Origin: Paenibacillus plantarum
GTDB taxonomy: Bacteria > Bacillota > Bacilli > Paenibacillales > NBRC-103111
Length of the DNA stretch: 64,000 bases
Direction: 5' to 3'
Assembly (NCBI RefSeq): GCF_013141695.1
Contig: NZ_WHNY01000075.1
Span: 558,001-622,000 of the forward strand
Below are positions 16,846-25,688 of the stretch, piece after piece (within the stretch, counting starts at the first letter, position 1; each line of letters begins with the position of its first letter). Position numbers and translations under genes: made by a program. A model generated the notes under the pieces. That model saw only the letters and a program-made list of their open reading frames with translations, ran no database searches and was not told the origin of the DNA.

Positions 16846-19388
16846 ATCCATTAACGCTAGAATTAGTTAACTTCCGCGCAATTCCTTTTGCACACATAGA
16901 TCTAACAGACGTTACAATCGCGGCCATTTGCGGAAGAAACGGTGCGGGGAAGAGCTCTGGTTTCACCATGGCGCCTAGATTTGCATTGTTCGGTGATGTG
17001 ATTGAGGGAGTTAGCATGGATGATCTTGTAAAGCGAGGTACGCAGGATATGGCCGTCACTTTTACATTTGAGCATCAGGGCAGCACCTACCGAACGATCC
17101 GGACGCGCTCACTTAAAGGTAATGGGAAGAGCACTTTGGAGTTCCAGCAGCAAATTAATGACCGGTGGGAGAGTAAGTCTGCTGAGAAAATCAAAGATAC
17201 GGAAGCAGTAATCCGCAGTCTCTTGAATCTCGATGATGAAACTTTCACTGCTTCGAGCATGATTATGCAGGGTAAAGCCAATGAGTTTACAGCTAAGTCA
17301 GCCGGTAAGCGGAAAGAGATCTTGCAGCAGATTCTTGGACTTAACATTTACGAGCGTCTACAAGAAGCAGCTAGACATAAGGCAGCGGCGCTACATATTG
17401 AGATCGAAAAAGCGAAGGATAAACTGGCCGAGCATGATGCTCGGCTGTTGCTGAAGCCTTCCAGGATCGAGCTAATTGAAAATCTAACTCGTGAATCCGA
17501 TGACATGAAATCATTCATCCTGGTAAAAGAAGCCGCTTTGGTACAACAGGAAGAGAAGATTCGTATTCTTCAAACCAATGCTGAGAAATCTGCAGAGCTT
17601 AAAAGTCAGGTGGCTTCTATTTTAAGAGAGCTCGCTCCACTTCAATTAGAAAAGGAGAGCCTTCTTGCAAAGCTCGGACGAGCAGAGAAGATACTTTCGA
17701 GGGAAGCGGAGATTGTTACCAATACGGATGAGTTTTATCTAGCAAAAGAGCAGATCGCAGCGCTCGAGGCACGGCTTCCGGATCAGGAGCGATTAGCCTC
17801 TGAGCTTGAACACATGGAATTATCTATCCTTCATTTAAAGAATGAGTTGGACCCGCTAGACCATAGGATTAGGAACCTTCAGCAATTGCTTCAGAGTCGA
17901 GTGCTATTCATGGCTAAGGCAGATGAATATAAGGCGGCCTGCATACAGTTAACCCAAACAGAGCAGCTTGCTGAACAATGGGATTCAATAGAAAAGGAAA
18001 TCTTAGACATTCGAGCAAAAGTGAGCGTCGAGCAGACAAGGATCAACACAACGAAGAGTTTGCTTGAATCAGAAATTCGAATGCTTCAAACAAAGACATC
18101 GATGCTTGCGGATTCAAATTGTATTGATGTCACTAAGGCTGCTTGCTTGTTTCTATCGGATGCTCAAGATGCCAAGCAATTGTTGGATAGCAAAAATGAA
18201 GAGTTTAGCATGTTAGATCATTCTTTATTAAATAAGCTGAATGAATCGTTGAATAGTCTTAATGAAAGTCAGCAAAAGATTGGTTATGATTTTGCAGCTC
18301 ATCGAGCTTTGAAAATTACTATTGAAGAGCTTAGACCAATGGCAGAAGAAGCAAGTCAAATGCAGGCAAAGGAAGAGCTCCTTGTTAGTTTGCAGGCTCA
18401 AAGTACACGGCTTATTGATCAAGTAGGAGAATTAGAACAAAAGCAACACAACACTCAAAATGAGCTCAGGACGTTACTTGAAGCGCTAGCACCTCTTCCA
18501 GTGCTTCGTTTACGCGTGGAGAATCTTCAAGCCTGGGCGAACTTGAAAGAACAGATCGGGGCTGCACGTGAGGCCAGACAGAGCTCGACAGCTCGGATTG
18601 CTGCCATTGATAGCGAAGTGCAAGCAAAGGAAGAACGTAAACAAACGATCGAGGAAGAGATCTCGCTGCTTCAGCTGAATCTACTGAGTCTGGATTCAGA
18701 GGTAGCGCTGCTTCCAACATTTAAGCGTGATCTGCAGCAGCTACACGACCGGCAACATAAACTCATTGAACAGCTTGGCGGCTTGAAGATTGAGCTTGCT
18801 TCTCTTGAGAAGGATGAGCAGAGTCGCCTGCAGCTATCAAATGAACTAGAGCCAAAGGCTAAAAAATGGAGCAGATACCAAACTCTCATTCGTGCGTTTG
18901 GTCGTGATGGCATCCCAGCTTTAATCATCGAAAATGCAGTTCCTCAGCTCGAGCGAATTGCGAATGAGATTCTTGGCAAGATGTCCAAAGGAAAGCATTT
19001 CATTCGATTTGAGACACAACGGGAGCTGAAAAGCCGCGACGGTGTCCAAGAGACATTAGATATTATCATTGGTGACTGGACGTCTGAGCGACCATATGAA
19101 ACGTTCTCAGGTGGCGAGCAGCTTCGAATCGACTATGCTATTCGGTTTGCTTTAGCCGAGTTACTGGCGCAGCGTGCCGGCAGTAAGGTGGAGTGGTTAA
19201 CGATTGATGAGGGACTAGGGTCCCAGGATGCTGAGCACCGCGGACTTGTTCTAGAATCCATTAAAGCGGTAGCAGATCGATTCAAGAAGGTACTTGTTAT
19301 CACGCATATTGAAGAGGCGCAGGCCGTGTTTGAACAACAGATTTACTTTGAAAATACAGATGCTGCCGTACGTGTAAATGTAGCATGA
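16842..19388 (+). CDS. SbcC/Rad50-like ATPase, DNA exonuclease subunit
   Basis: The 848-residue protein has split ABC-ATPase ends joined by a long coiled coil. Walker A is GRNGAGKSS (residues 31-39), signature FSGGEQ near 755 and Walker B WLTIDE near 784-789. The coiled coil runs from about 180 to 700. At its apex, near residue 427, is CIDVTKAAC rather than the canonical CPxC zinc hook, so hook dimerisation may be altered. Its start overlaps the SbcD-like stop. It pairs with that nuclease as a phage SbcCD/gp46-gp47 complex. Confidence 0.9.
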   Translation: MNPLTLELVNFRAIPFAHIDLTDVTIAAICGRNGAGKSSGFTMAPRFALFGDVIEGVSMDDLVKRGTQDMAVTFTFEHQGSTYRTIRTRSLKGNGKSTLEFQQQINDRWESKSAEKIKDTEAVIRSLLNLDDETFTASSMIMQGKANEFTAKSAGKRKEILQQILGLNIYERLQEAARHKAAALHIEIEKAKDKLAEHDARLLLKPSRIELIENLTRESDDMKSFILVKEAALVQQEEKIRILQTNAEKSAELKSQVASILRELAPLQLEKESLLAKLGRAEKILSREAEIVTNTDEFYLAKEQIAALEARLPDQERLASELEHMELSILHLKNELDPLDHRIRNLQQLLQSRVLFMAKADEYKAACIQLTQTEQLAEQWDSIEKEILDIRAKVSVEQTRINTTKSLLESEIRMLQTKTSMLADSNCIDVTKAACLFLSDAQDAKQLLDSKNEEFSMLDHSLLNKLNESLNSLNESQQKIGYDFAAHRALKITIEELRPMAEEASQMQAKEELLVSLQAQSTRLIDQVGELEQKQHNTQNELRTLLEALAPLPVLRLRVENLQAWANLKEQIGAAREARQSSTARIAAIDSEVQAKEERKQTIEEEISLLQLNLLSLDSEVALLPTFKRDLQQLHDRQHKLIEQLGGLKIELASLEKDEQSRLQLSNELEPKAKKWSRYQTLIRAFGRDGIPALIIENAVPQLERIANEILGKMSKGKHFIRFETQRELKSRDGVQETLDIIIGDWTSERPYETFSGGEQLRIDYAIRFALAELLAQRAGSKVEWLTIDEGLGSQDAEHRGLVLESIKAVADRFKKVLVITHIEEAQAVFEQQIYFENTDAAVRVNVA

Positions 19389-19573
19389 GTCAGCTCGAAG
19401 GCGGCTCACCACTCACTAGATCTGGTGTAGGTAAACGAATCTGGGATTTGTTTGAGACGGATCCCGTTCAATTTAAGAAAGAGGTTATCGCGTATTTCGC
19501 AACGGCTTACCCAGGTTTCACGGTTGTACGTGCGAAATATCCAGACATTTATTTAAGAGACGATCGGAGGTAG
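19385..19573 (+). CDS. Small phage hypothetical protein (62 aa)
   Basis: ATG overlaps the SbcC-like stop by four bases (ATGA), so it is translationally coupled. The product is soluble, with conserved-looking aromatic residues (FATAYPGFTVVRAKYPDIYL). I do not recognise it. Tight coupling suggests a cofactor of the SbcCD-like nuclease. Confidence 0.65.
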   Translation: MSQLEGGSPLTRSGVGKRIWDLFETDPVQFKKEVIAYFATAYPGFTVVRAKYPDIYLRDDRR

Positions 19574-19578
19574 TCACT

Positions 19579-19731
19579 TTGAAAAATGGAAAGAAACCAA
19601 CCCGGCAACAGAAGGTTGCGATTATCGCAGCAAACTTGGATCCAAAAGATTGGCTCATTATGAAGAATTTATCCAGTGAATTACACATCCTGCATCGCGT
19701 TAAAAAGGAATCAAAAGTTATTTCTGCTTAA
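19579..19731 (+). CDS. DUF6906-like small phage protein (50 aa)
   Basis: TTG at 19579 follows CGGAGG at seven bases. The 50-residue product reads MKNGKKPTRQQK, then NLDPKDWLIMKNLSSELHIL. This fits the small DUF6906 family, common in Bacillales phages between recombination and replication genes. Function is unknown. Confidence 0.7.
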   Translation: MKNGKKPTRQQKVAIIAANLDPKDWLIMKNLSSELHILHRVKKESKVISA

Positions 19732-19743
19732 GAGCATTACCCC

Positions 19744-19759
19744 ATAACCTAGATTAACA
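19744..19759 (+). promoter_or_regulatory. Shared 16-base upstream motif, copy 1
   Basis: ATAACCTAGATTAACA lies 27 bases before the initiator gene. A copy differing at one base precedes the late sigma-like gene (25703-25718). Both are followed by a G-rich ribosome site in GGGGTGTGA. It may be a regulator-binding or promoter element. Confidence 0.4.
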
Positions 19760-19785
19760 ATGTCAGCGCAGAGAGGGGGGTGTGA

Positions 19786-20760
19786 ATGCCATTTCAAACC
19801 AATGTACCGACGCTAGAAAAACTCTTAATTCAATTTGAAAACATAGGTGGCCCTGAGATGTATGGTCCTGAGGGAATCGTTATCCTGCTAGCTCTTTGGC
19901 GTAAATCAAGCAAGCTAGGATGGAAGGATAGTTTCCAAATGACCAACACAGAGCTGCAGGTTCAAACAGGAATTAAGAGTAGAGAAACGATTAACACACA
20001 TCGAACAAAGCTCATGAAAGATGGTTTGATGGAGTACACCCCTCCCCCTCGTGGACAAGCAAGAGGAGAGTATAAGCTCAACTTCCATTTCATAGATACC
20101 GGCGAAGTTGTCCAAAATATGGACCACTTGGCCGACAACTTTTTAAAAGCTGTCGGTGAACCTGTCCAAAATATGGACCACTTTCATCAAATTGAGGGTA
20201 AACCTGTCCAAAAATTGGACCACTTGACCGACACTGTATTAAAGATCTTGATTGATAGATTGATAGATGGATTAGATGATGAGCAGTTGAAATTGAGATG
20301 CGGGGTTCTTACGACCGCTGTGGGTTCCTTCTCCACAGGCCAAATACGTCTTGATACGAGCTCGGTGACTCAGCGTGCCGTTGAGGTTGAACGCTATTTT
20401 AACCAACGCAAAGGTCGGTTGCAGGGTTCGCCCCTGGACTGGGAGCATGCCATGATGGTGGCGAGAGAGCCGATTCCGATGGAGTTTATCCTCTTTGGAA
20501 TCGACCTTTCGTTTGCCCGGCACGCTCGGGTTAGAAGGCGTGATACAGATACGATTAATGCCTTCTCGTATTGCCAGAAGGTCATTTTCTCCACGTGGGA
20601 TCAAGTCATCAAAGCCATTGAGTCTGGAGTCCAAACTACCCCCGTTCCGCCGGGAACAGTCTCCCGGGGCTCGACTCGAAGTCGAAATCAAGAGCAAATG
20701 GACGAGCTAGAAAAATTTATCGAGGAGGAGCGGTTACGTGAACAAGTTGGAGATTGCTGA
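19786..20760 (+). CDS. Phage replication initiator (O-like, winged-helix)
   Basis: The 324-residue protein has an N-terminal winged-helix region: SFQMTNTELQVQTGIKSRET is typical of phage replication proteins of the O/DnaD type. A variable middle carries three near-repeats, VQNMDHL, VQNMDHF and VQKLDHL. The C-terminal region probably recruits the helicase loader encoded next. GGGGGGTGTGA precedes the ATG. The repeats in the coding DNA look like initiator iterons, so the replication origin probably lies inside the gene. Its 3' end overlaps the loader gene by 23 bases. Confidence 0.8.
   Translation: MPFQTNVPTLEKLLIQFENIGGPEMYGPEGIVILLALWRKSSKLGWKDSFQMTNTELQVQTGIKSRETINTHRTKLMKDGLMEYTPPPRGQARGEYKLNFHFIDTGEVVQNMDHLADNFLKAVGEPVQNMDHFHQIEGKPVQKLDHLTDTVLKILIDRLIDGLDDEQLKLRCGVLTTAVGSFSTGQIRLDTSSVTQRAVEVERYFNQRKGRLQGSPLDWEHAMMVAREPIPMEFILFGIDLSFARHARVRRRDTDTINAFSYCQKVIFSTWDQVIKAIESGVQTTPVPPGTVSRGSTRSRNQEQMDELEKFIEEERLREQVGDC
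20110..20225 (+). repeat. Three iteron-like repeats inside the initiator gene, candidate replication origin
   Basis: GTCCAAAATATGGACCACTT occurs exactly at 20110-20129 and 20164-20183, and as GTCCAAAAATTGGACCACTT at 20206-20225. Each contains a GTCC/GGAC inverted repeat. Start-to-start spacings are 54 and 42 bases, close to five and four helical turns. AT-rich DNA follows. Origins within the initiator gene are established for lambda-type phages. Function here is inferred. Confidence 0.65.
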
Positions 20761-21088
20761 ATTGTTCCGTGAAATTAAGCTGCACTATGCTAATTTTGAC
20801 GCTGGGGCTGATAAACGAGAGGCGTGGCATAAACGCCTTGAGCAAGCTGATAAGACTGCCGTTATGCAAAACCTGGATCAACATATCAAGCTGCGTGAGT
20901 TTCCGCCAACTGTAGCTGAACTGCTTAAAACCATAGATCCTTATCAGGGCTATCACGATAACTTGAAAGAGTCAGCACATGAACTTTTCACCGACCTGAA
21001 TCAGTGGCGTGAGAACTCAGTAGCACCGCCAGAAAGCTTAAGGGAGAAGGTGAGAGATCTTGCAATCAGAAGAGCAAATCGAAATTGA
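20738..21088 (+). CDS. Helicase loader/inhibitor, SPP1 G39P type
   Basis: This 116-residue helical protein starts at GTG 20738 after GAGGAGGAG. Its N-terminal helical domain (ELFREIKLHYANFDAG and the following helices) and position just upstream of DnaB fit the G39P family (replicative helicase loader of SPP1). Such loaders bind the initiator and the hexameric helicase and deliver it to the origin. Gene overlaps on both sides (23 and 29 bases) support tight coordination. Confidence 0.75.
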   Translation: MNKLEIAELFREIKLHYANFDAGADKREAWHKRLEQADKTAVMQNLDQHIKLREFPPTVAELLKTIDPYQGYHDNLKESAHELFTDLNQWRENSVAPPESLREKVRDLAIRRANRN

Positions 21089-22469
21089 TCTTCCACAGAG
21101 TATCGAGGCAGAGCAAGCAGTCTTAGGGGCAATCTTGCTTTCGGAGACTGAGACTTACGACACGGTCGAAGGCATCTTGCGGGGGGAAGAGTTTTTCAGT
21201 GAGGTGCACGCGCGGATCTTCCGGGCCATGGGTATCCTGCGAGAGAATGAAAAACCAATCGATCTCATCACCGTGACATCCCAGTTGCAAGAAAGCGGGG
21301 AACTACCGAAAGTTGGCGGGGTAACTTATCTTTCCCGATTAGCTGAAAGTGTTCCCACAACGGCCAATGTGGCTTACTATGCTGAGATAGTACTTGATCA
21401 CTATGTCAAAAGACTGACGATTACTGAGGCTAAGGGCTTCTTCGAAAAGGCGAAACAGTCCGGAGATACGGCGGACATGATTGCTAGTCTCCAAGACACA
21501 CAGAACAAATTGGCTGACCGATCAACAAAGGGGAAAGATTTTCATGTGATCGGGGATGTCTGCATCCAGTGTTTTGAGAATACCGAGAAGGCCTTTATGG
21601 GCAAATCAACAAACGGTGTGACTGGTGTTCCATCGGGGTTCTTGGACCTTGACCAAATGACCTCGGGCTTTCAGGGCGGAGATCTTATCATCATGGCTGC
21701 ACGTCCATCGGTTGGAAAGACGGCTTTTGCTTTAAACGTATCACAAAACGTTGGTGTTAGGGGAAAAAAGAATGTGGCCATATTCTCTCTGGAGATGGGC
21801 GCTTCTCAACTGGTACAACGGATGATATGCGCAGAGGCTAATGTTGACGCCAACAGACTGCGGACTGGCTTCATGGAGGGTGACGATTGGGAGAAAATGA
21901 CGATGGCGATCAGTGCACTTGCTGAGGCGAATATTTTCATCGATGATTCCCCGGCTTTGAATGTTACTGAAATTAGGGCGAAGTGTCGGAGGCTTAAAAA
22001 AGAAAAAGGGCTGGACCTAATCTTAATCGATTACCTGCAGCTGATCTCAGGGCACGGACGTCGTGAGAATAGGCAGCAAGAAGTGTCCCATATTTCTAGG
22101 TCATTAAAGCAATTGGCTAGGGAGCTGAACGTACCAATCATCGCGCTCTCACAGCTCAGCCGTGGCGTAGAGCAGCGCCAGGACAAGCGACCGATGATGT
22201 CGGACCTTCGGGAGTCTGGATCCATCGAGCAGGATGCCGATATCGTAGCCTTCTTGTACCGGGATGATTACTACGATAAGGAATCCGAGAAGAAAAATAT
22301 TATTGAAATCATCATAGCTAAGCAGCGGAACGGTCCAGTTGGTACAGTGGAACTTGCTTTCCAGAAGAATTACAACAAATTCGTTAATCTGGATCGTACC
22401 TTTGAGCCAACAATTGAAAAGCCAAAGAGGTACCCGACGCAGGGCAATGACAAGCGTCGCTGGGCCTAG
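21060..22469 (+). CDS. dnaB: Replicative DNA helicase, DnaB family
   Basis: The 469-residue protein is full-length for DnaB. The N-terminal helical domain begins LPQSIEAEQAVLGAILL. The RecA-like domain has Walker A ARPSVGKTAFAL near residues 213-224, SLEMGASQLVQRM and LILIDYLQLISG. DLRESGSIEQDADIVAFLYR covers the arginine-finger region. TTG 21060 is used, with AGGTGAG upstream. It unwinds DNA 5' to 3' ahead of the fork as a hexamer loaded by the preceding protein. It is phage-encoded, judged by context. Confidence 0.95.
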   Translation: MQSEEQIEIDLPQSIEAEQAVLGAILLSETETYDTVEGILRGEEFFSEVHARIFRAMGILRENEKPIDLITVTSQLQESGELPKVGGVTYLSRLAESVPTTANVAYYAEIVLDHYVKRLTITEAKGFFEKAKQSGDTADMIASLQDTQNKLADRSTKGKDFHVIGDVCIQCFENTEKAFMGKSTNGVTGVPSGFLDLDQMTSGFQGGDLIIMAARPSVGKTAFALNVSQNVGVRGKKNVAIFSLEMGASQLVQRMICAEANVDANRLRTGFMEGDDWEKMTMAISALAEANIFIDDSPALNVTEIRAKCRRLKKEKGLDLILIDYLQLISGHGRRENRQQEVSHISRSLKQLARELNVPIIALSQLSRGVEQRQDKRPMMSDLRESGSIEQDADIVAFLYRDDYYDKESEKKNIIEIIIAKQRNGPVGTVELAFQKNYNKFVNLDRTFEPTIEKPKRYPTQGNDKRRWA

Positions 22470-22487
22470 TGTGAAGGAGCGTGCAAC

Positions 22488-22634
22488 ATGCGAGATCCGC
22501 TTTTTGAAGTGAAGAATCGATACGTAATCCTCGAGGGTAAGAAAGTAATTGGCGAGGTGTTTGTAATAAATGAGCGCTACATCGCTACGCTCAAGAAAGT
22601 ACGCAGAGGGATTAGTTGCAGGAAGGCAGGATGA
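22488..22634 (+). CDS. Small basic phage protein (48 aa)
   Basis: ATG 22488 follows AAGGAG at eight bases. The 48-residue product is basic (RYVILEGKKVIGEVFVINERY, then KKVRRG) with beta-strand character. It fills the gap between DnaB and the resolvase in the same operon. Family unknown. Confidence 0.6.
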   Translation: MRDPLFEVKNRYVILEGKKVIGEVFVINERYIATLKKVRRGISCRKAG

Positions 22635-22637
22635 TGC

Positions 22638-23132
22638 ATGACACGGTATGTGGGAATCGACCCTTCGACGAAGACCGGATTCGTTGTATTGGACGAATAC
22701 GGTGATATCTGGGAATCACAGGAGATTGAAGTTCAGGGTAAGGACCCAGAGCGAATGGTGAAACTCATTGATCGAATCCTGACATTGGTATCACCAAATG
22801 ATGTTGTCTGCATTGAGGATTTTGCGTATGCGCAGGCCAATCGAATGGCGATGCTCGGCGGCATCGGTTGGGGAATACGTATGGAGTTATTTAAGAGAGG
22901 CGTTACATACATGGAAGTTGCCACAGGACAACTTAAGAACTTTGCCGGCTGCAAGGGGAACTGCTCCAAGGAAGATCTTATCATTCCAATTTACGAACTC
23001 TGGGGATTTAGGAACGGTAGCGACAACGTGCGGGATGCCTTTATCCTTGCTCAGATTGCTCGAGCCATAAAAGAAACAGTAAAGCTAAAAGCTTTTCAAA
23101 GAGACGTTATAAAAAAAGTGAGAGGAAGATAG
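22638..23132 (+). CDS. RuvC-like Holliday junction resolvase
   Basis: This 164-residue RNase H-fold protein shows MTRYVGIDPSTKTGF with catalytic Asp8, VVCIEDFAYAQ with Glu60, and DNVRDAF with Asp129/Asp133. That is the acidic set of RuvC-type resolvases. It should cut four-way junctions made by phage recombination before packaging. It lies in the replication operon, after a 48-residue gene. Confidence 0.85.
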   Translation: MTRYVGIDPSTKTGFVVLDEYGDIWESQEIEVQGKDPERMVKLIDRILTLVSPNDVVCIEDFAYAQANRMAMLGGIGWGIRMELFKRGVTYMEVATGQLKNFAGCKGNCSKEDLIIPIYELWGFRNGSDNVRDAFILAQIARAIKETVKLKAFQRDVIKKVRGR

Positions 23133-23135
23133 CGA

Positions 23136-24059
23136 ATGGCCTACATTGAAGCTGAAGGAGTCCTGGTCAATGCAAACATGAAGAAGGGAGGTAAGCTTCT
23201 CATTCAAATTGAGATTTCAGAGGATTTGGAGAATAGAGAGGATTACTTTCATCTACGGAAGATGATTGAGAAAAATGTTCGATTCTCTTTGGATAGTTTG
23301 GTCGTTGCGTATAACGTGACGGTGAATGCCAGGACGAACAAACCGATTCGTGAGTATAAAGTGGATAATAACGGCGTTGTATCAGAAGTGAAATTAGAAG
23401 GTGAACAGGCTGAGATGGATCTCGGGCTGCCTGCAGATAAAGTGCCGACTAAAGAAGAAACTGAAGAGACCGATCGTAAGTTGATTGATGAGTTTATCCG
23501 CAGTGGCCTTGCTCCGCAGCATGATGACTTACCATTTGACTTTCAAGCAGCGCTGCAACGATTCTATGATGGGACAGGCTATCCGAGAATCGCTGCTGAC
23601 TTAAACATCACTCTTGGTGAGCTCTCAGTCATGCTGGATGAATATCGTAAAAGGGTGGCTCCGCTTGCTAAGAAGTGGGACGACTGGAGGCAGGGGCATG
23701 AGTCATCAGCTATCGAGAAACCTGCAGGAGAAGCTACTGAATCAGAAGTTGTTGAGGTCAATGGAGCAGAGCTGGAGCAAAGCATCGAAAGCGGCGAACA
23801 TGCTCCACAAGGTGAAGAACAGCAAGAGCTTGTGGGGAAAGACGAGCTGGAGAATTATATTTTGTGTGGGCAGGGTCCAACATATGAAGATTTAACCTAC
23901 GATTTTAAGGAGCTGCTAATTCGCAAGCGTAAGGGCGAGACGTGGATGGAAATCGCACAGTCATTAAAGGTTAGCTCAAGCAAGCTATCTAGTGACTGGA
24001 GTGAATACAAAAAACGTGTGAAGACATTCTTGGCTGGTGGAGAAAACGGAGCTGCATAA
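23136..24059 (+). CDS. Phage hypothetical protein with an internally duplicated HTH-like domain
   Basis: The 307-residue protein has a beta-rich N-terminal domain (about 1-100). Two related ~60-residue units follow, near residues 110-175 (EFIRSGLAPQHDDLPFDF) and 240-302 (NYILCGQGPTYEDLTYDF). Each ends in a helical segment with SxxLxxxxxEYKKRV-like character. A Glu-rich linker separates them. The units resemble small helix-turn-helix domains (IAADLNITLGELS; IAQSLKVSSSKLS). Its function in DNA metabolism or regulation is inferred from location. Confidence 0.65.
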   Translation: MAYIEAEGVLVNANMKKGGKLLIQIEISEDLENREDYFHLRKMIEKNVRFSLDSLVVAYNVTVNARTNKPIREYKVDNNGVVSEVKLEGEQAEMDLGLPADKVPTKEETEETDRKLIDEFIRSGLAPQHDDLPFDFQAALQRFYDGTGYPRIAADLNITLGELSVMLDEYRKRVAPLAKKWDDWRQGHESSAIEKPAGEATESEVVEVNGAELEQSIESGEHAPQGEEQQELVGKDELENYILCGQGPTYEDLTYDFKELLIRKRKGETWMEIAQSLKVSSSKLSSDWSEYKKRVKTFLAGGENGAA

Positions 24060-24076
24060 ATTGGGAGGGATCGAAT

Positions 24077-24433
24077 ATGAAATGGAAGCAAGAGCTATTG
24101 TGGGTTAAACGAAATGAGCAAGGCGTGGCATTACGAGTTGAAGAAAAGCTTCCTCCGGGTGTGCCGGCAGATCAGTTTGAGTACGAAGATGAAGTTGGTC
24201 TGCTAAAGACTTCAAGTGAGAAATTTGCGATATTCGCTTCGTTAAATCGTTATTTCGAACTTATTCAAATTATTAGACCCACATTGCAGCAAGCAGAAGA
24301 AGCGATCATCCTTTTGTGCAACTTATACGGTGCTTCGGATGAAGATGACTTGTTAGAACGGATTGAGCCAGAGCTGATTGAAACCTATAAACAGCTAAAA
24401 GATAAAATTCTGATGAATGTAAATGTATATTGA
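24077..24433 (+). CDS. Phage hypothetical protein (118 aa)
   Basis: GGGAGG precedes the ATG. The protein is acidic and soluble, with an N-terminal beta region (ELLWVKRNEQGVALRVEEK) and a helical C-terminal half. It lies between the duplicated-domain protein and a methyltransferase. No family is recognised. Confidence 0.6.
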   Translation: MKWKQELLWVKRNEQGVALRVEEKLPPGVPADQFEYEDEVGLLKTSSEKFAIFASLNRYFELIQIIRPTLQQAEEAIILLCNLYGASDEDDLLERIEPELIETYKQLKDKILMNVNVY

Positions 24434-24460
24434 GCTACTTTGCAAGAAAGGAGAGAATAT

Positions 24461-25633
24461 ATGCTGCTTTATGGAGATTGCGTTAAAGTGATGCGCGAGC
24501 AGTTGCAATCAGAATCATTCCAAACATGCGTTACGTCTCCACCATACTGGGGCTTGAGGGACTACGGTGTACCTGCTAGCGAATGGCCCGAAGTTACTTA
24601 TATTCCAATGGCTGGTGTACCTCCAATATCGATTTCTACATGGAGCGGCTGTCTTGGACTGGAACCGACTCCTGAAATGTTTGTTGGCCATATGATTCTA
24701 GTATTTCGGGAAGTCTGGAGAGTACTGCGCGATGACGGAACACTCTGGCTGAATTTTGGTGATAGTTATGCTGGTGCAGGTCCGCGTAAAGACGAAGGTT
24801 TTAACGAAAGGTATCATGGAAAGCAGTATCTATCTAATAAACAGGGCGATATCGACCGTGTCCGTCCAGGAAGGCAAATGCCAAGTGGGTTAAAGGCTAA
24901 AGACTTGATCGGGATCCCATGGCGTGTCGCCTTTGCTCTTCAAGCTGACGGTTGGTATCTCCGGATGGATAATATATGGGCTAAACCTAATCCAATGCCA
25001 GAGAGTGTGCAGGACAGGACTACAAAAGCCCACGAGTACATTTTTCTTCTATCAAAATCCGAACGTTACTACTACGACAAGGAAGCAATCAAGGAACCAG
25101 GAGTTCAAGACGAATGGGCAAATGGCTTTCGTGGAGGAGCATACACTGGGAATAATACTTTTAATAATGCTGAAGGTGGAAAACGTATAGCTCGAGGGAA
25201 TTATAAAATACCTTCTGGGTGGGATATCGAACAAGGATCGCACGGTACAATTCACCGAACAGGGCGCAGCAAGGCAAATTCGTTTAAGAGGTTTGTGAAT
25301 GAGTCACCTCCACCAGGTCAGCCACCACAACATCGCGAAGATCGTGAAGAAGTTGAATACAGTGGAATGCGAAATAAGCGAAGCGTTTGGACGGTAGCTA
25401 CACAGCCATTCCCTGAAGCCCACTTTGCAACTTTTCCAGAAAAGTTAATTGAGCCTTGTATTTTGGCTGGGGCACCAATTGGTGGCCATGTATTAGACCC
25501 ATTCGGTGGCAGCGGAACAACAGCAAGAGTAGCGATTGCAAATAACCGCAACTACACCCTGATTGACATTAATCCTGAATATATTAAAATGCAACATCGA
25601 CGGACGGCAAATGTGCAAACGAATTTGTTTTGA
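24461..25633 (+). CDS. Orphan DNA methyltransferase (beta class, TSPPYW type)
   Basis: I choose ATG 24461, preceded by AAGGAGAG; an upstream TTG (24440) has no site. The 390-residue enzyme has the catalytic motif SPPYWG near residues 26-31. The SAM-binding motif DPFGGSGTT comes near residue 346, the beta-class order. SPPY is typical of N4-cytosine methylases, but N6-adenine cannot be excluded. No restriction enzyme adjoins it, so it probably protects phage DNA from host restriction. A terminator follows at 25654. Confidence 0.85.
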   Translation: MLLYGDCVKVMREQLQSESFQTCVTSPPYWGLRDYGVPASEWPEVTYIPMAGVPPISISTWSGCLGLEPTPEMFVGHMILVFREVWRVLRDDGTLWLNFGDSYAGAGPRKDEGFNERYHGKQYLSNKQGDIDRVRPGRQMPSGLKAKDLIGIPWRVAFALQADGWYLRMDNIWAKPNPMPESVQDRTTKAHEYIFLLSKSERYYYDKEAIKEPGVQDEWANGFRGGAYTGNNTFNNAEGGKRIARGNYKIPSGWDIEQGSHGTIHRTGRSKANSFKRFVNESPPPGQPPQHREDREEVEYSGMRNKRSVWTVATQPFPEAHFATFPEKLIEPCILAGAPIGGHVLDPFGGSGTTARVAIANNRNYTLIDINPEYIKMQHRRTANVQTNLF

Positions 25634-25653
25634 ACACTAATGAAGAAATAAGA

Positions 25654-25688
25654 AGAACCCCCGGCTCCTAGCTAGACCACGGGGGTTC
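25654..25688 (+). terminator. Terminator after early operon
   Basis: GAACCCCC (25654-25661) pairs with GGGGGTTC (25681-25688). No long U-tract follows. It lies between the early operon and the late-activator gene, a logical stop point. Confidence 0.6.

Noticed and set aside
20110..20225. CRISPR-like repeats
   Set aside because: Only three units, coding, variable spacing and no associated Cas genes; better explained as origin iterons.
20272..20697. 141-codon minus-strand frame
   Set aside because: Shadow of the initiator gene; atypical residues and no start signal.
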